A stretch of 64,000 nucleotides of DNA from Haematococcus lacustris. Its lineage: Eukaryota > Chlorophyta > Chlorophyceae > Chlamydomonadales > Haematococcaceae. Both the position numbers and the translations under genes were made by a program. Below, one piece after another: positions 1-12,922 of this stretch; positions within the stretch are counted from its first letter, which is position 1, and the number at the start of each line of letters is the position of its first letter. Below the pieces are notes generated by a model. That model saw only the letters and a list, made by a program, of their open reading frames with translations. It was not told the origin of the DNA and did not search any database. The stretch is from NCBI GenBank assembly GCA_030144725.1, contig JASKMD010000006.1, positions 11,659,892 through 11,723,891 on the forward strand. Direction: 5' to 3'.

Positions 1-663
1 CATCGCATGGCATGCTCATGGCCTAAACATGGCATACACATGGTCACGGTCGCCTACCACCTACAGCATTGCCTGACCACGACCGCGGCACTGGGCCGCT
101 TCCTCGGAGGCATTGCGCCACTAGGCTCATATCAGCTAACACCTGCTGAGCTCCTAATTATACCCAGGGGGCGATGTCACTCGTTCTCATATGCCCAAAG
201 GGCACTCCGACCAAAGGACAAAGGGCACTCCGACCAAAGGGCAAAGGGCACTCCAAGTGGAGCAGCTACAGCTACAGCTACAGCCTAGCCACAGCGCATA
301 GTGCCTTACAGGGCTGGTGGGCTGACCTGGTGACGTGGTGTTGGTGTGGGGTGCAGGCTGCCTGGCCTGCTGTGGGACGAGAGCACCAAGGCTTTCAAGG
401 TGGCCTACTCACCCCAGACTCGGTACCACAGCCCCGGTGCGGGCTACGCCCTGCTGGCACTGGCTTGGCCCGCCCACGCCTTCACCGTCACTACGATGGG
501 GGAGCGGGAGTACCTGCAGGTCATGCCTACTCCTCTCCCACCCTCCCACCCTGCAATGCTGTAATGTACACACACCCCTTGCACCCTCCCACCCCGCTTC
601 AGTGCACACACCTGCTTTTGCAGTGCAGCCAGAGGATAATCAGTGTTCATCATCCATTCTCCC

Positions 664-710
<47 letters not shown>

Positions 711-1419
711 ACTGCTACCCTGCTGCTGTTACTGCATGGTTTGTGATGATCTTCTTACCACCACAGCTTGATCATATCATGTGAAGGCCGCTGTCGTGAA
801 TCTATCCATACCACTCCCATACAGCCAGCGTCGCTCGTGACAGAGCACACAACTACCTGCTGTGGCTGCGGCTGCTAGCCGGCCCTCCCTATACCTTCAT
901 GCCTGTAGTTTCAGTCTTCGCGTCGATGTGTTCCAGCAAAGCTGGTTTGCACGTGTCATGCATGTGTGGTGCTGAGTATGACTATCTGCCCATCAATGGC
1001 ATTTCGATGTGCGTTGGCAGGTGCCCTGTCTTGGCGAGGATGATCACGATACACCCGACATTTGCTTGGCCCCTGGCCTGACCTGGCTGGCTGTACCACC
1101 GCTGTCCACCCCACAGGGTAGCGTGCTGAAGATGCTGGAGGAGCAGGGCTACGAGTACCTGCACAGCACCTTGATGTGCGACTGGGAATGCCTGGCGGCG
1201 GGCGGGGCGCTCATGGAGGCCTCTTTCTGTGCCCCTGCGCTTTATGCCATGGATAACCACGGTGGGTGTGGGGTGGGCACAGCACAGACAAGCGCTGGGT
1301 GGAACGGGAGGGATGCCATGCAGCTGCAGCCTGAGGGCCTATGAGGGTGTGGTGTGGAGGCCCTCCCTGCTGTTCGTCATCAACACCACCATCATTATCA
1401 TCATCATCGTCACCGCCGA

Positions 1420-1452
<33 letters not shown>

Positions 1453-4366
1453 TGCCGCAATATGACATGTGCTAAACATGGCATTTCGGCAAACTCAGTG
1501 ACAGCACGACACGTGCAATTGAGGGTGGCCAGCCAGGCAGCACAGCACAGGCCGGTGAGGGTGGCCAACTCAGCCATCACAGGCAGTCAAGCCTCTGCAG
1601 CACAGCACAGGCAGGCCCCTGAAGGCAGGCAGCCCAGGCTGTCCACCCTGCTGGTCCCCTGCCCTGCCTGCCAGGCGCCAACATGGCCATGCAAGTGGTG
1701 AGGGCTGCCGGGGACACTCTGGCCCGCTCCCACAACTCCGTGGTGGCCTCTGCCCCGGTGGGCCCGGCCCTGTGCAGCGTGAACATCGCGTTGACGGATC
1801 TGCAGACGGGCAGCACCCACAGCGTCATTGCCAGGCAGCTGAAGGAGGGCGCCGTGACCTCGTGTACGTCACGGTCAGTGCCGCAGAAGTGGGAGGAAGG
1901 GGAGGAAGTAAGGGAAGAGAGGGGGAGGGCTGCAAAGGGGCAAAGGGAACTAGCTGTGGTGGCTGGGTGCAGGTAGCTGGGTGGAAGTAGTGGGAGTAGG
2001 GCGCAGGGGAGGGTATGGGTGGCAAGCAAGCAAGGCGGGCAGGCGAACCCGGCGTGGTGGTAATGGGCAGCAAGGGATCGCACTCCCTCCTCCCTTGGCG
2101 CCTGCCCTCTTCCTTTCAATTTTAGCAGCTGTATAGCCCCACATGGCGGTGGATTGCGTAGGCCCAAGTCTGACCCTTACCAAGGTGTGCCCTGCCCCGA
2201 CTGCCTGTGTGATGCCTTATTTGTTTGATTTGGACGCACTGCTTGCTGCCTGTGGGGTCATGGCAGCAGGGTGTGGCTGTGCTTTGCATGGCGATGCATG
2301 CCAGCTCCGGCAGCAGAGAGAGCAGCGCAGCTGGCTGCTTGCCCTGCAGGTACCTGTACAAGCTGGCCAGCCTTGGTCGCATGCTCACTGGCCCGGCTGC
2401 ATTCAAGCCTAAAGTCCATGTGAGACGTTCATGAGCACGTCACCTGAGTCCTAGCCCCCACCTTCACATCCTCACCACACCGTGTTCGCACCCATCAGCC
2501 GCTGCCAAGCTGCTCCTGTGGACTCTGCTGCATGCCTGCCTCTTACTCACCCGCCTGCATGCCTGCTCATGTACTCACCTGCCTGCCTGCCTGCCTGCCT
2601 ACCTGCCTGCCTGCCTGCCTACATGCCTGCCTACATGCCTACCTACATGCCTGCCTACATGCCTGCCTACATGCCTGCCTACATGCCTGTCTGCTTCCTT
2701 ACCTTCCTTGCACCTGCCCCTCACTTCCCTGCTGCTGCCCACTGCCCGTTGGCCTCAGACTGTGGCCCCCTCCTCGTACCTCTCCCTGGACCAAGCAGAC
2801 ATCACCAGCATGCCTGCAGCCAGAGCTGTAGCGGTGCTGGGCAAGCTGAAGGGACCCAACCCCCAGGCCGAGGTGCGTGGCAATGCCCTCCTGCTGCTCT
2901 CCTTTCATCACTGCAGCGCTGCAGGCTGGACATAACCTGCACCTGACCCACCATCTCACCTCCACCTGCCATCTCACCTCCTCCCGCCAGCAGCAACATG
3001 ATGTTTGTGTTGATGCGGATGGCACTGAGTCTGCAGCAACACCATGGTAGGCACTTGCCCCTTGCTATGATGAGGATGAGGATAAAATGTGGTAGGATAA
3101 TTCTGCACCTGACTCCATGCAAGCGTGCCATGCCTCATACACTTGTAGCTCATGGCCACCCAGCCGCTGTCAGCCACAGCCAGGCTGCAGCCTGCACCCA
3201 GCCATAGCCAGGCACCGCAGGCCACCTGCTGGTGGAACGGTGGCTGCAGGTGCTGTCTAAAGAGTGGCTCAGGGACTTTGCACCCACCCTAGCGGCCCAG
3301 GACGCGCTGCCCGGCTTCAGGGCCCGCCTGGCCGGCAGCAGCACCCCAAAGCGCAGCCCACCTGGCCCCTCCTCGGCCCCCCCGCCCCCTGCGGCTCGGC
3401 GGCTGCTGCTGTTTGTGAAGGACAACCAGGCCAGCAGGAATGCATACAAGTGAGAGTTGGCTGAAGGGCAGGCCCGGTCCCCCTCTGGCTGGCATTAGCT
3501 GCTGGCTGCTACCACGTGCAATGTGTGTGCGCAATAGCTGCTCTCTGTCTTGGTGTGACCCTGGTGTCAGCTCTCTGGCCTGTTCTGACAAGTGAGCTGT
3601 CCTGTCGTGAGGTGTGTCAGTGTCGTGTTTGGTGTCGGTGTTTCCGCCACTGCTGCTGTCTGGCCTGTCCTGAGTTCAGGCCGGTTTAGTGTACACCACT
3701 GCTGCTGCAGGCTTGCACGGCACATGATGGCGCAGGACCGCACCCAGCTGACCTTGGTGCATGTGGTGGGCCCAGCAGCCTCCATGACCTCAGGAGAGGC
3801 CCTGCTGTGAGTGCTGTACAGGGCGAGAGCGGACAGCATAGTGTTATGCCCTTAGTCAGGTGGAGGGGGAAGAGAGGGGAGTGATGATGGGGGGGAGGGG
3901 TTGCACGTCCTTCCACCTGTGTTGTGATGAATGCAACGGCCAATATTGGTAACATTGACATGGGCGGTCACCATGGTACCTACTGGGCGCCTAGGGTGGT
4001 TGTATGTAGGTGAGTGTTTGAACAGCCTGTGATGGCCTGGGTGTGGGCATGTGTATGTGGGCATTGTAAGCTTTGTCAAAGAGGGCCAGTGCATGGCCTT
4101 GCCGTGCAGTGCCAGCTTCACTGACGTGCTCACCAACGACCAGACCCGGCGGAAGGTGGTGCAGCAGGTGCGTGACAGGCACAGGGCGGTGCGGGACAGG
4201 CAGGTTAGGGTTAGGAGAGCAGGAGTGGGCGAGCAGAAGGGCAAACACAGAACATATAGAAGATATGATAGAATAAAGGGGAGTGGAACAAGGCCGTGCG
4301 TAACCTGGCACACCCAGATGCTGCCCATGCCCTCTGTGGTGAGCGCATGGTGGTCAGAGGTCACTA

Positions 4367-4397
<31 letters not shown>

Positions 4398-7300
4398 CTG
4401 CGCAGACGTGCTCCTACCTCCAGGGCTAGTGGTGGTGCTGACGCTGCGGGTGCGGTTGGACAGCAGTGTGGGGCAGTCAGGGAGCAGGGTCAGCAGGAGG
4501 ATGAGGGGTGTTGTGGCAGCCAGTCAGGGAGGAGGAGCAGCTGAGGTAAGGTGCAGGCTGAGGTGATGGTTGCAGGCGGCCCATGCGTCTGGGCTGCTTT
4601 GTCCATTGTAATACTTACCCTATATTGCGTTCATTGCTTTCTGCTGCTGCTCTTGACAACGTGCCAATGTGCTGGGCCAGGGCTGAGGTCACTGCTGCTG
4701 GGGTGGGGCCTGGGGTGCTGTGTCATCCAGCGCAGTGTGGTGCCTAGTGGTGCTCTGTGTGCGGATTTGCTGAGCCATGGTGGTGGCTGGCGGCTGCAGT
4801 CGGAGCGGTTGATGGAGAGTCTGCTGAGTGAGGTGGCGCTGCTGGACCCGCTGCTGGTCATACTGGGCTCTGAGGCGCTCAGCAGCCCGAGCGCATGTGA
4901 GTCCCACTGGGTTGCACCTCACACGCATCACACTGTGACCCACCAGGTCACACTGTGTCTATCATCAGCCGGGTCACACTGGACAGGCCAGCCAGGAATG
5001 GATCCTACTTGCTCTGCCTCTGGCTGCCTCATAGCAGCTGCTGCACCCTTGCTTACCTGCCTGCCAGTGTGGAGTGCTGCTGAGCCTTGCCCCAGACTGC
5101 TGGGCCCTATCTGCTCAGTACCATGCCCGTCTGGTTGTACCCGCCGCTGCCCTCTGCCGCACTGTGCAGCTTCCAGTGCCAGTGTGGGCTTGCAGCTGGC
5201 CAAAAGCCTGTTCGACTGCTCCCTGGTGATCGTGAAGAACAACTCGTGTGGTGGGTGGCTGTAGCGTCTGGGTGTCCAGCAACATGCAGCCTGCGCCTGC
5301 ACACAGGCTCACAGCATAGCACTGGCAGCCCAGCAGCCCTGAGCCAGGAGAGGCAGTGAGCCAAGGCTCAGATCAGAGCTTGGAAGACTGAGCACCCCTG
5401 CCCCTCGCCTATTACCCCGCCTAGACTTCCCGCGCTCACAACAGCGCTGGGGCCATGGCAGGATGTCAGGGCCATGCCAGTCTACACAGCAGCAGCAGCA
5501 GGAGGGACAGGCAGACCTTGTGCCTTGCAGGTGACCTGTTCCATGCCCAGGACAAAGCAGGACATGAGACTGGCATGGTCGTTGCCGCCGAAGTGCAGGT
5601 ACTGTGTACTACTCAGGAAAGGGCAGGGGGACAGCCAGGGCTGAGGTGGTGATCAGCTCACACGGCCCACCTGCCGCACACTGAGCCACACCCATTGCAA
5701 CTGCCGTGTCCAGCACTTGTGCACGTTATGTCGTCATCGGGGCTGGCTCCTTCCATTGAGCCAGTTGCAAATGCCAATTGTCTGGGTGGGCAGGGTGGGT
5801 GGCAGCCAGGGATGGGGCGGAGATGACCTGACAGGGCTCACACTTCGCCACGCACTGCACTTGCACGGCCTGCCTCGCCCTCCGACGTGATCTAAATGTT
5901 GAAAAGACGTCCCTCTGAACCCTCCCCTCCTAGCCTGACCGTCAGCCTGGCCCTGAACTGCTGTGGACAGCGGTGCATGTTCTTGGCTGTGGAGTCAAGG
6001 TGGACACGCCGCTCTGTGCGGTCAGCCTGGCCCTCACCTGCCTGCCCCGCAGAGTTCCAGTCTGCCCCTAGTCCGGCTGTTATGCCCCCTGATGCACCCC
6101 ACCCAGGACCGCCTGCTGCTGGTGAGGCTGGCGGGCTCAGCCACCCAAAGGGCTGCTGGACCCTCGCCTGCTGCCTCACCACACAATGGCACCAACCACC
6201 AACAACAGCCAGCAGACAGGGCATGCTGCTCTGCTCCATGGCCACGCATGCAGCTCTAGTGCTGGACTGGTATCGCCAGACACCGCCTTCCATTTGCTCG
6301 AGTGCTGGGTTTGTGGCACCGCCCTTGCCTAGTAGGCCTGGCCTGTAAGGTGATGACTAGGGTAGTGAGGACAGGAGTGAGGACCGGGGTGAGGCCAGGA
6401 GTGAGGACAGGAGTGAGGACAGGAGTGAGGCCAGGAGTGAGGCCAGGAGTGAGGCCAGGAGTGAGGCCAGGATGTCCAGCTGGCAGGGCTCCTGAAAGGC
6501 TGCTGTGTAGCAGGGCTGACACACTGCTTACGCTGTGGTGGAGGTGTGGTGTGCAGTGCCGCCCACACGGCCTGGACAAGGGGAGCATGAAGGAGGGACT
6601 CGCCACCACGCGCATGATGGCAGCCTTTGAGGCGGAAGCGCTGGCAGGGCGGTGAGCACTGCAAGGAGGGGTCCCTGACTGTTGCTAGAAACCCCTGGCA
6701 TCATGGCAGGCTGTGGGTCTCGATGGTTTCACACTGTCATGACCATCAGCCTGGTCGCTTGGCTGCTTGGCTAGCAGAGCTGGCTGGCTGGACGCGTGCT
6801 GGATGGTTGTGGGGCAGCTGGATGCAGTAGGTGTTGTGGGGCTGTTGGCTGTCGGATAGGTACCAGGATGTGTGCACCACCCTGCTCAGCGGGTGGAAGC
6901 TGGCTGAGACTTGCATCAGGTTCAGCCGCTTCAGAAACAGCCAGTTACAATCTAGCTTCCTCATACGTGACTATCTCATATGTGACTACCGACTGCCCAC
7001 ACATGGATGCTGAAGTGAAGAGGGCGGCCTACAGCCTCCTGGCCGCTGACCCACACCTCCATGTCCAGGGGTCGCATGCAGCTGTCAGCGGCAGCTGCTC
7101 ACCTGCTCTGGGACATCCCACTCTGCTCCAGGACAGGTCTGCAAGCCCGCCCCTGACTTGTACTGAATCAAGGGGTCCTGAATGATGGACCATTCTCCCG
7201 GGCCCCCCTCCAGCCTTGCTGTTGCTCCTGCTCATGCCCCTGCCCCTAGCTCCTGCGCTAGCTGCTGACCTCAGCAACATCCCACTCAGATCTGCAAGCC

Positions 7301-7616
7301 TGCCCCTGACTTACAGTGTGCTGGGTGGACCATTGTCCTTGCTGCTGCTCATGCCCTTCCCCTGTCACACCTCTGCTGCCTTTGCCTATGCTGCTGCTGC
7401 TCCTACCTACACAGGGTGCCCCGTCATGCTGTGGCGCGTGTGCCTTTGGCTAACGGCCTGCTGGAAGGCCTGCCACCCGTGGTGTTGCAACACAAGTGTG
7501 ACCTGCTAGCTCTGGTGGGACCCTCTGCCAAGGTCACACCACCACACATTCTGGACCTGCTGCGCAGCTGCCCTTGCAACATCATGGTGTGGCGCCCCAG
7601 GTCTGACTCCCCGTGA
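1..7616 (+). CDS. Universal-stress-protein-like gene, 3' part (multi-exon, 5' end outside window)
   Basis: Exons that join in phase: 357-519, 1117-1261, 1675-1873, 2350-2419, 2759-2872; then 3221-3449, 3711-3806, 4110-4167, 4800-4896, 5170-5250, 5531-5598; then 6053-6121, 6557-6651, 6860 onward; last exon 7415-7616 with stop TGA. The join between 2872 and 3221 does not match in phase, so an exon (perhaps near 2994-3046) or another donor is missing; 6.92-7.41 kb is also unsettled. The middle exons read like a universal stress protein (USP) domain: RRLLLFVKDNQASRNAY (strand 1 and helix), QLTLVHVVG (strand 2), DPLLVILGSEAL and SLFDCSLVIVKNN (C-terminal strands). The last exon repeats this pattern weakly (CDLLALVGPSAKV, CPCNIMVWRP), suggesting a second, degenerate domain. 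The glycine-rich ATP loop of ATP-binding USPs is not evident. The N-terminal exons (for example LWDESTKAFKVAYSP) are not recognised. A TGTAA lies at 7945-7949. Function is inferred: a USP-fold sensor or stress protein. Confidence 0.6.
665..710. repeat. (TGC)n microsatellite
   Basis: About 15 uninterrupted TGC units in an intron of the USP-like gene. They create long poly-Ala, poly-Cys or poly-Leu frames that are not genes. Confidence 0.95.
1420..1452. repeat. (ATC)n microsatellite
   Basis: About 11 ATC units, preceded by an interrupted stretch of the same trinucleotide from about 1390. It lies in an intron of the USP-like gene. Confidence 0.9.
2560..2695. repeat. CTGC/CTACATGC minisatellite
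   Basis: Imperfect tandem tetramer and 12-mer units (CCTGCCTACATG and CCTGCCTG) fill most of an intron of the USP-like gene. Confidence 0.9.
6358..6475. repeat. 12-bp GGAGTGAGGCCA minisatellite
   Basis: About eight to nine copies of a 12-mer (AGGAGTGAGGCC or AGGAGTGAGGAC). The period is a multiple of three, so it gives open PGVR-rich frames, but it lies between exons 6053-6121 and 6557-6651. Confidence 0.9.
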
Positions 7617-9924
7617 CCAGCGTTGCAGCCAAGTGCGGTGCCATGTTTGTGTCATACATACAATAAAGCCTATGGCCTGAAAAGCCAGCATGACCCATGC
7701 GCATGGACTTGGTGATTAGAAGCATGGAAGCGCTCAATACATATGCACTCACGATGACAGTTAAAGGGGGCATCGATGCAATCATCATGGCCGCCATAAG
7801 AGAACACGACAATGTCACACATTGCAATGTGTCACAGCCACAGCATGTCATGCCCGGCCATCATGCTGGGCTGGTGGCTTGCATGGCGTGGTTCGTTCTG
7901 CATGGGATGATGACGTTGTAGGGCACACCCCTTGCCCAATGTGATGTAAGGGGGAGGCTACGGCTAGCCATACACCCTCACAAACATCATGCATGCCAGG
8001 TGGTGTGTCGACTGTGTCCTCTCCTGTGTCCTCTGTGTACGGATACAAGTGCAATGCTGCTTGCGAGTCAACCATTACTGCTGTAGTCCTTGGACGATGA
8101 TAGTCCAGACACCGAATACCCTGTCAGTTATTCGGTGCATTCTGCGGCGCCCTGCATGGCCGTGCCCACATGAGGTATGCTAACATTAAATGATGTGCTG
8201 AAACCACCCTCTCAATCGCAGCTGCTCGCTATGGCCCATAGTATGAGCAAGGTCTAGGCAGCCAGATTACGCTAAACTTTCATGTTGGGTATCGAAATCA
8301 TGCCACAATACTTCTCATGGCAACGTACTTAATAGTAAATACTCACTGTGAAACCAGGCCATATACTTGGCGGTGTACACGTGCGCCTACCTGCAGTGCT
8401 ATGGCTGCACATGCAAACGGCAAGGCAAGGTGACCGGCTTTAGATCGACAGCAGCTGTTGAGGAGGGGAGGTCAGTTGGGGCGGACTCCGCGTTGATTTT
8501 CAATGAGGAGGATTAAGTGGGGCCATATATCACTGTATCAATTATGATAGCTACTAAGCTCAAACGGTGCTTTGTAGACGATGACTGGTTTGGCGGCCGC
8601 GTAACTCAATCAATCAATCAACTAGTGAAAGTCAGCCGTGAAAACCCAAGTTGCCTTAGCAGATTACACCGTCTCAAATCACATCGCTGACTATGGATGG
8701 GCCAAGCGCTAGTCGAATGCTGGTCTAATGCTCATGCCAGCGTGACAAGCCGGTGCGGGGCCTGATGTGGTGCCCGGTAGTGGCCCCCCGCAAGCACCCA
8801 CAGCCCCATGCAGCAGCCACACAGCCAGCAGCCTCAGAGCCAGGGCCCAACAGTACCCCGCCAGCCCAGCGCACTGAGGCTGAGCAGGCAGCGGAGCCCA
8901 CCTAGCCCACCAATGGCAAAGGCAAGGGCAAGGGACTGGCACCACAGCCAGGCAGGTGGGTACACAGGGACTGCAATGCAGCTCTGAACATGCAGCGCAC
9001 CGGTGAGAGCAGTTGGCGCCTGCTGGAGCTGTGCCGGTGGCCTAAACAGGCAGCTCTGCCAGCCAAGGGCAAGCATGTGGCCTGACCTACGAAAGTACCC
9101 ACTGCCACCCACCCATCTGCCACCCATCCAACGCCAGCATGACCTTCATATTCATGTGCAATGTCAACAACCGTTGTTTAGGGGGTTGAGCGAGCCTCAC
9201 AGGCGAAAGACACAGCTTGACGCAAATGAACAGACTATTGAGAACCCCGCGATTCTTGCCGTCTAGTATTAAGTGCGTACTAAACGCGTACTATACTAGG
9301 TCGTTTAGTATAGATCTAATATATAACGACGCACCCTACCTCAGGCTCGTGAATCTCCAGATTTTCAAATTTTCAGTTTAGTATGCAAGCCGTGCATGCA
9401 GTCCGTGGATCCGCCACCTGTGGCGTTTCCTGCCTTGCGCTTCTTACGCTATGGCTGCAGCGCGCTGGCGCCAGCCACGCCGATGACAGGGCTCTGCAAC
9501 ACCCGTGGAAGAGGCAGCGCCGGGCTCCTACTCATGGCAGCGACTAGAGCCCGGGCAGTTTGCACAGGCGCGAGTCGCTGGTTGCCTGCTGACTGCTGAA
9601 CGCCTGCTGCTGCCATTGCGTTGCGAACCGACCGCATCTGCACCTGCACCCGGCGTTTTCAGATGTGCAGTGAATACGTTGAGATTTGCAGATGAATACC
9701 GGGTAGGCTACCCATGCCATGTGCATGGGAAGATAACTCCACACAATAAAACACCGCCCTCACGTAGTGGTACCTAGTGGTCCCTCGTAGGAGTCACTAG
9801 TGAGGGAGGAGGTGCTGATCCAATGCTCGGGCAAGGCGACGGTTGAGCGGTTTGTCACCCATGCGGTGTGTCCATCCCTATCACGTCCCGCTAACGCTGC
9901 AACATTGGCTTACAACTCGTCCAG
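7617..9924. other. Intergenic region, no gene seen
   Basis: No convincing exon on either strand. It holds the presumed 3' UTR of the upstream gene (AATAAA near 7661, TGTAA at 7945-7949), a short AATC tandem at about 8607-8620, and an AT-rich island at about 9256-9380 with repeated TAGTAT/ATACTA words. The part near 9.7-9.92 kb is presumably the promoter and 5' UTR of the glutaredoxin gene. Confidence 0.6.
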
Positions 9925-12251
9925 ATGATGATGCAACATAGATCCCTTGCGGCACTTAGGCCTTCGTTAACCAAACGACAAATTTGCCTGCGTGCTGCTG
10001 CTTCCGATGTGTCGAGCGTTGCATCCTTTCGCGCGACGCCCCTGCAGCCGGTGATGGAAAAGGGCGAGTTCAGCCGCTTCCCCACATCGCCTGGCATCTA
10101 TGCTGTCTTTGACAAGGCGGAGGTGCTGCAGTATGTTGGCCTGTCTCGTCGGGTACGTCTGCCTTCCTCCTCTGGCATGCACGAATGGGCTATCAAGCCT
10201 GTGTGCCTCTCTTTCGACTGTTTTCCGCAGATAGACTCCAGCGTTGCCAACCACGTCAACGAGTTGCCAGAGCTGACGCATGCCATCAAGTGTGTGTCTG
10301 TGCCCCATGCTACACGAGAGAGCCTGACAGCTGCATGGAAGCAATGGGTGGAGGAAGCAGGTGTGCCTCTTCACATAGCTCAAGGCACAAAGACTGCATC
10401 CATTAATCCGCCCGCCAGCCTGCCCTCCCTCCTGCCCACCTACCTTCCTGCTGCCTTTGCTCCCTACCTCATGCCCACTGCACTGGCACTTTGTGCCCCG
10501 CCAGCTGTGCCCACTAGCTTTAACTCACTGTGTATGCTAACCGGCATGTGCCTGTCTCCTGCCCCTCATCCACCTTCCTGTCACCTTCCTGTGGCTGCGG
10601 CTGCAGTCAGTGAGACTGGCACCATCCCACCTGGCAATGCCCCGGGAGAGACGCGGTGGCAGTCGCGCACAGCCAAACCCGCACGGCCTGAGATCCGGCT
10701 GACTGCGGGCAAGGGCATCACTGGCACCACCATGGAGGAGCTGGTGGACCGCGTTGTGAAGGACGTCAAAGTGCGTCCCAGACAGCAGGGCTGCCGCAGT
10801 GACACCAGCAGCAGCGACAATGGCAGTGGCAGCAGCGTACAGGTTGGCAGGAACAGCAGCAGTCATGGCAGTGGCAGCGGCGTTGGCAGGTTGGCAGCAA
10901 CTACAGGAACTCTGCTAACCCTGACCCTCACCCTAGCATGGCACATGTGTGATGCAAGGATATGGGGGCAGGGTCAAAGACAGCCATGGCAGCAGCAGCA
11001 GTCATGATAGAGGTTCAGGTGACTTGCAGCTGGCCTGCACTGCAACCCCTTAGTCTGCTGCCCTGTGTGGACAGCCCTTCATGGGCGACCCACACCCAAC
11101 AACCAACCACCGCCGTGAGGACCCAGCAGTCCCTTATTAGTTGGTCTTAGCCTGCTTGGCCTACTAGGTTAGCTGCGGTCCAGTCCAAGCCTCCCTACCA
11201 AGCTCACAAGTCAGGCAGTGTGCCACCAGTTTGATACCACCACAACCGGCCCTGAGGTCCCATTCCCTTTTGCCCCAGATCCACCAAACCCAGCCACCCA
11301 GTTACAGCACTGCTCCTCCGACCACAAACCCAGTTGCTAGGTCACACCAAGCCCCTCTTGGTCACACCACCACCAAGCCGCTCCGTCCTGGCTGCCTGCC
11401 CAGGTGGTGGCTTTCATCAAGGGCACCCGCACGCAGCCCCAGTGCGGATTCAGCCACAAGATGCTCACCATCCTAAACAGCCTGAAGGTAGAGTATGAGG
11501 TGGTCAATGTCCTGGACGAGGTGCACAACCCAGGGCTGCGGGACGTCATCAAGACCTACTCCCAGTGGCCCACCATACCCCAGGTCAGCTGAGCTGGCAG
11601 GCGGCACAGGCCATGGCAGGGGATGGGCCCAGCAGAGGGAGGGTGGCAGGGGGAGGGCATGGCAGGGGGAGGGCATGGCAGGGGGAGGGGCGGCCCAGGG
11701 GAGGGTGGGGCAGGGGAGGGGAGGGCAGGGCGGTTGAGGGAAGGGTGGTTGGGGGAAGTGGGGCATGCATTGCTAGTGCGGTGTGAAGCTCACCCACCAT
11801 AGCCACACGCCCCTAGTTGGACAGCAGGCAGGGTGCAGCAGGAGTGGTGCCGAGTGGCCTGGGACCAGGTGCCAGCTCCCCTCCAGGTGCTGACCAGGTC
11901 CTGTCCAGGTGCCAAGTCCTGGGGCCAGGTGCCCCTGATGGTGCACCAAAGGGGGAGGGGGAGGGGGAGGGGGCTGGACACAAGACGCATGCCACGCCCC
12001 TGATGGTGCATCAAACTGTCCCTGGTGATGGTGGCATCGCCCCTGCTGCTGCTGTCCCTGCTGATGGTGGCGTCTGTTCCCTGTGGCTGCAGCTGTACGT
12101 CCAGGGGGAGTTTGTTGGCGGCTCAGACATCACTGAGCAGCTCATGAACAGCGGGGAGTTGGCCAAGCTCATGCCCAAGAAAGAAGCAGCGGCAGGAACA
12201 GCAGCAGCAGGGGTTGGAGTAGGGGCCGGGCAAGCTGTCCCGGCTGCGTAA
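9925..12251 (+). CDS. GRXS16: Plastid monothiol (CGFS) glutaredoxin with N-terminal GIY-YIG-like domain, GRXS16 type
   Basis: Five exons join in phase: 9925-10152, 10231-10360, 10607-10770, 11404-11583 and 12093-12251, giving 861 nt and 286 aa, close to the roughly 290 aa of plant GRXS16. The start is the first of three consecutive ATGs. Residues 1-40 are rich in R, S and A and look like a chloroplast transit peptide. The N-terminal domain shows GIYAV and QYVGLSRR (GIY-YIG fold), then an IPPGN motif. The glutaredoxin domain begins at about residue 175 (VVAFIKG); its active site is CGFS, with the cysteine at about residue 188, followed by WPTIPQLYV and GEFVGGSD, the glutathione and cis-proline region. 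Known for the family: it binds 2Fe-2S clusters with glutathione and acts in plastid iron-sulphur transfer and redox control. The C-terminus has an Ala/Gly-rich tail. A TGTAA lies at 12673-12677. Family assignment is firm; the plastid location is inferred. Confidence 0.92.
11640..11740. repeat. G-rich imperfect tandem repeat in glutaredoxin intron 4
   Basis: GGGGGAGGGCATGGCA-type units and a pure G/A run lie in the intron between exons 4 and 5 of the glutaredoxin gene. A second GGGGGA run is at about 11950-11976. Confidence 0.8.
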
Positions 12252-12922
12252 GTGGGGCTCCCAGCAAATGCTGTTCTTGTGAGCATTGCAGGCAGGGAGG
12301 CAGGCTGGTGTGCAGGGAGTCAGGCAGGCAGGCAGGGGGGCATGCGTTGGGCTACATGAAGGCTGCTGCAGCAGCTAAGTAACACAATGATGACGGTAGC
12401 ACAGTGCAGTGGGGTGGTGTAGCGACAGCAGTCCAGCCCCTCAGTCTAGCAACAGACAAGTATGCTTTGTCGAAGATGACTGATCTTGTTGCACAAGTAT
12501 TGGATATGGGTGGACGCATTCAACATGTTTGGCTTGGGGCATGCTTCTTATCATTGGCAGCACACAACAAATCGCTGGCTGGTACTTGGCATAGGCAGTG
12601 TTGCTTAGGCTGCGCCATGCATCACGGGGATGCTTTCGTTGCTTCATCTGTGTGCGCAACGCAGTCCAGTTTTGTAAACTTCGACACCTAAACTCCTCAT
12701 GTGGAGCCTCAGTGGTGTGGTGGTAGTGTGGTATTCTGACTCCACACGTGCATGTTAGGTTCGCAAATGCGCAGACGTGAGGTAGCACTCCCTCACCACA
12801 AAATATTAGGGAGCGTACCCGTGCTGGAGTAAACCACGGGGTGCATGCAAGCCTATGCATGCACGCCTGTCGCATGCTGTTGTGTCGCTTAACCTGGCGA
12901 CACCGACCGTTTGCTTCCGGTG
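12252..12922. other. 3' UTR of glutaredoxin gene and short intergenic spacer
   Basis: It contains the TGTAA at 12673-12677, about 420 nt after the stop. The sequence beyond it is less GC-rich. No gene was supported on either strand. Confidence 0.6.

Noticed and set aside
1211..1468. Asp-rich and His-rich frames over the ATC repeat
   Set aside because: Translations of the (ATC)n microsatellite in an intron.
2994..3046. Possible extra exon of the USP-like gene (ATGATGTTTGTG...)
   Set aside because: It ends in the phase needed by exon 3221-3449, but its acceptor phase does not fit the preceding exon; left unresolved.
8709..9127. Minus-strand frames of 73-97 codons
   Set aside because: Low-complexity composition, no splice sites or domain, no stable protein pattern.
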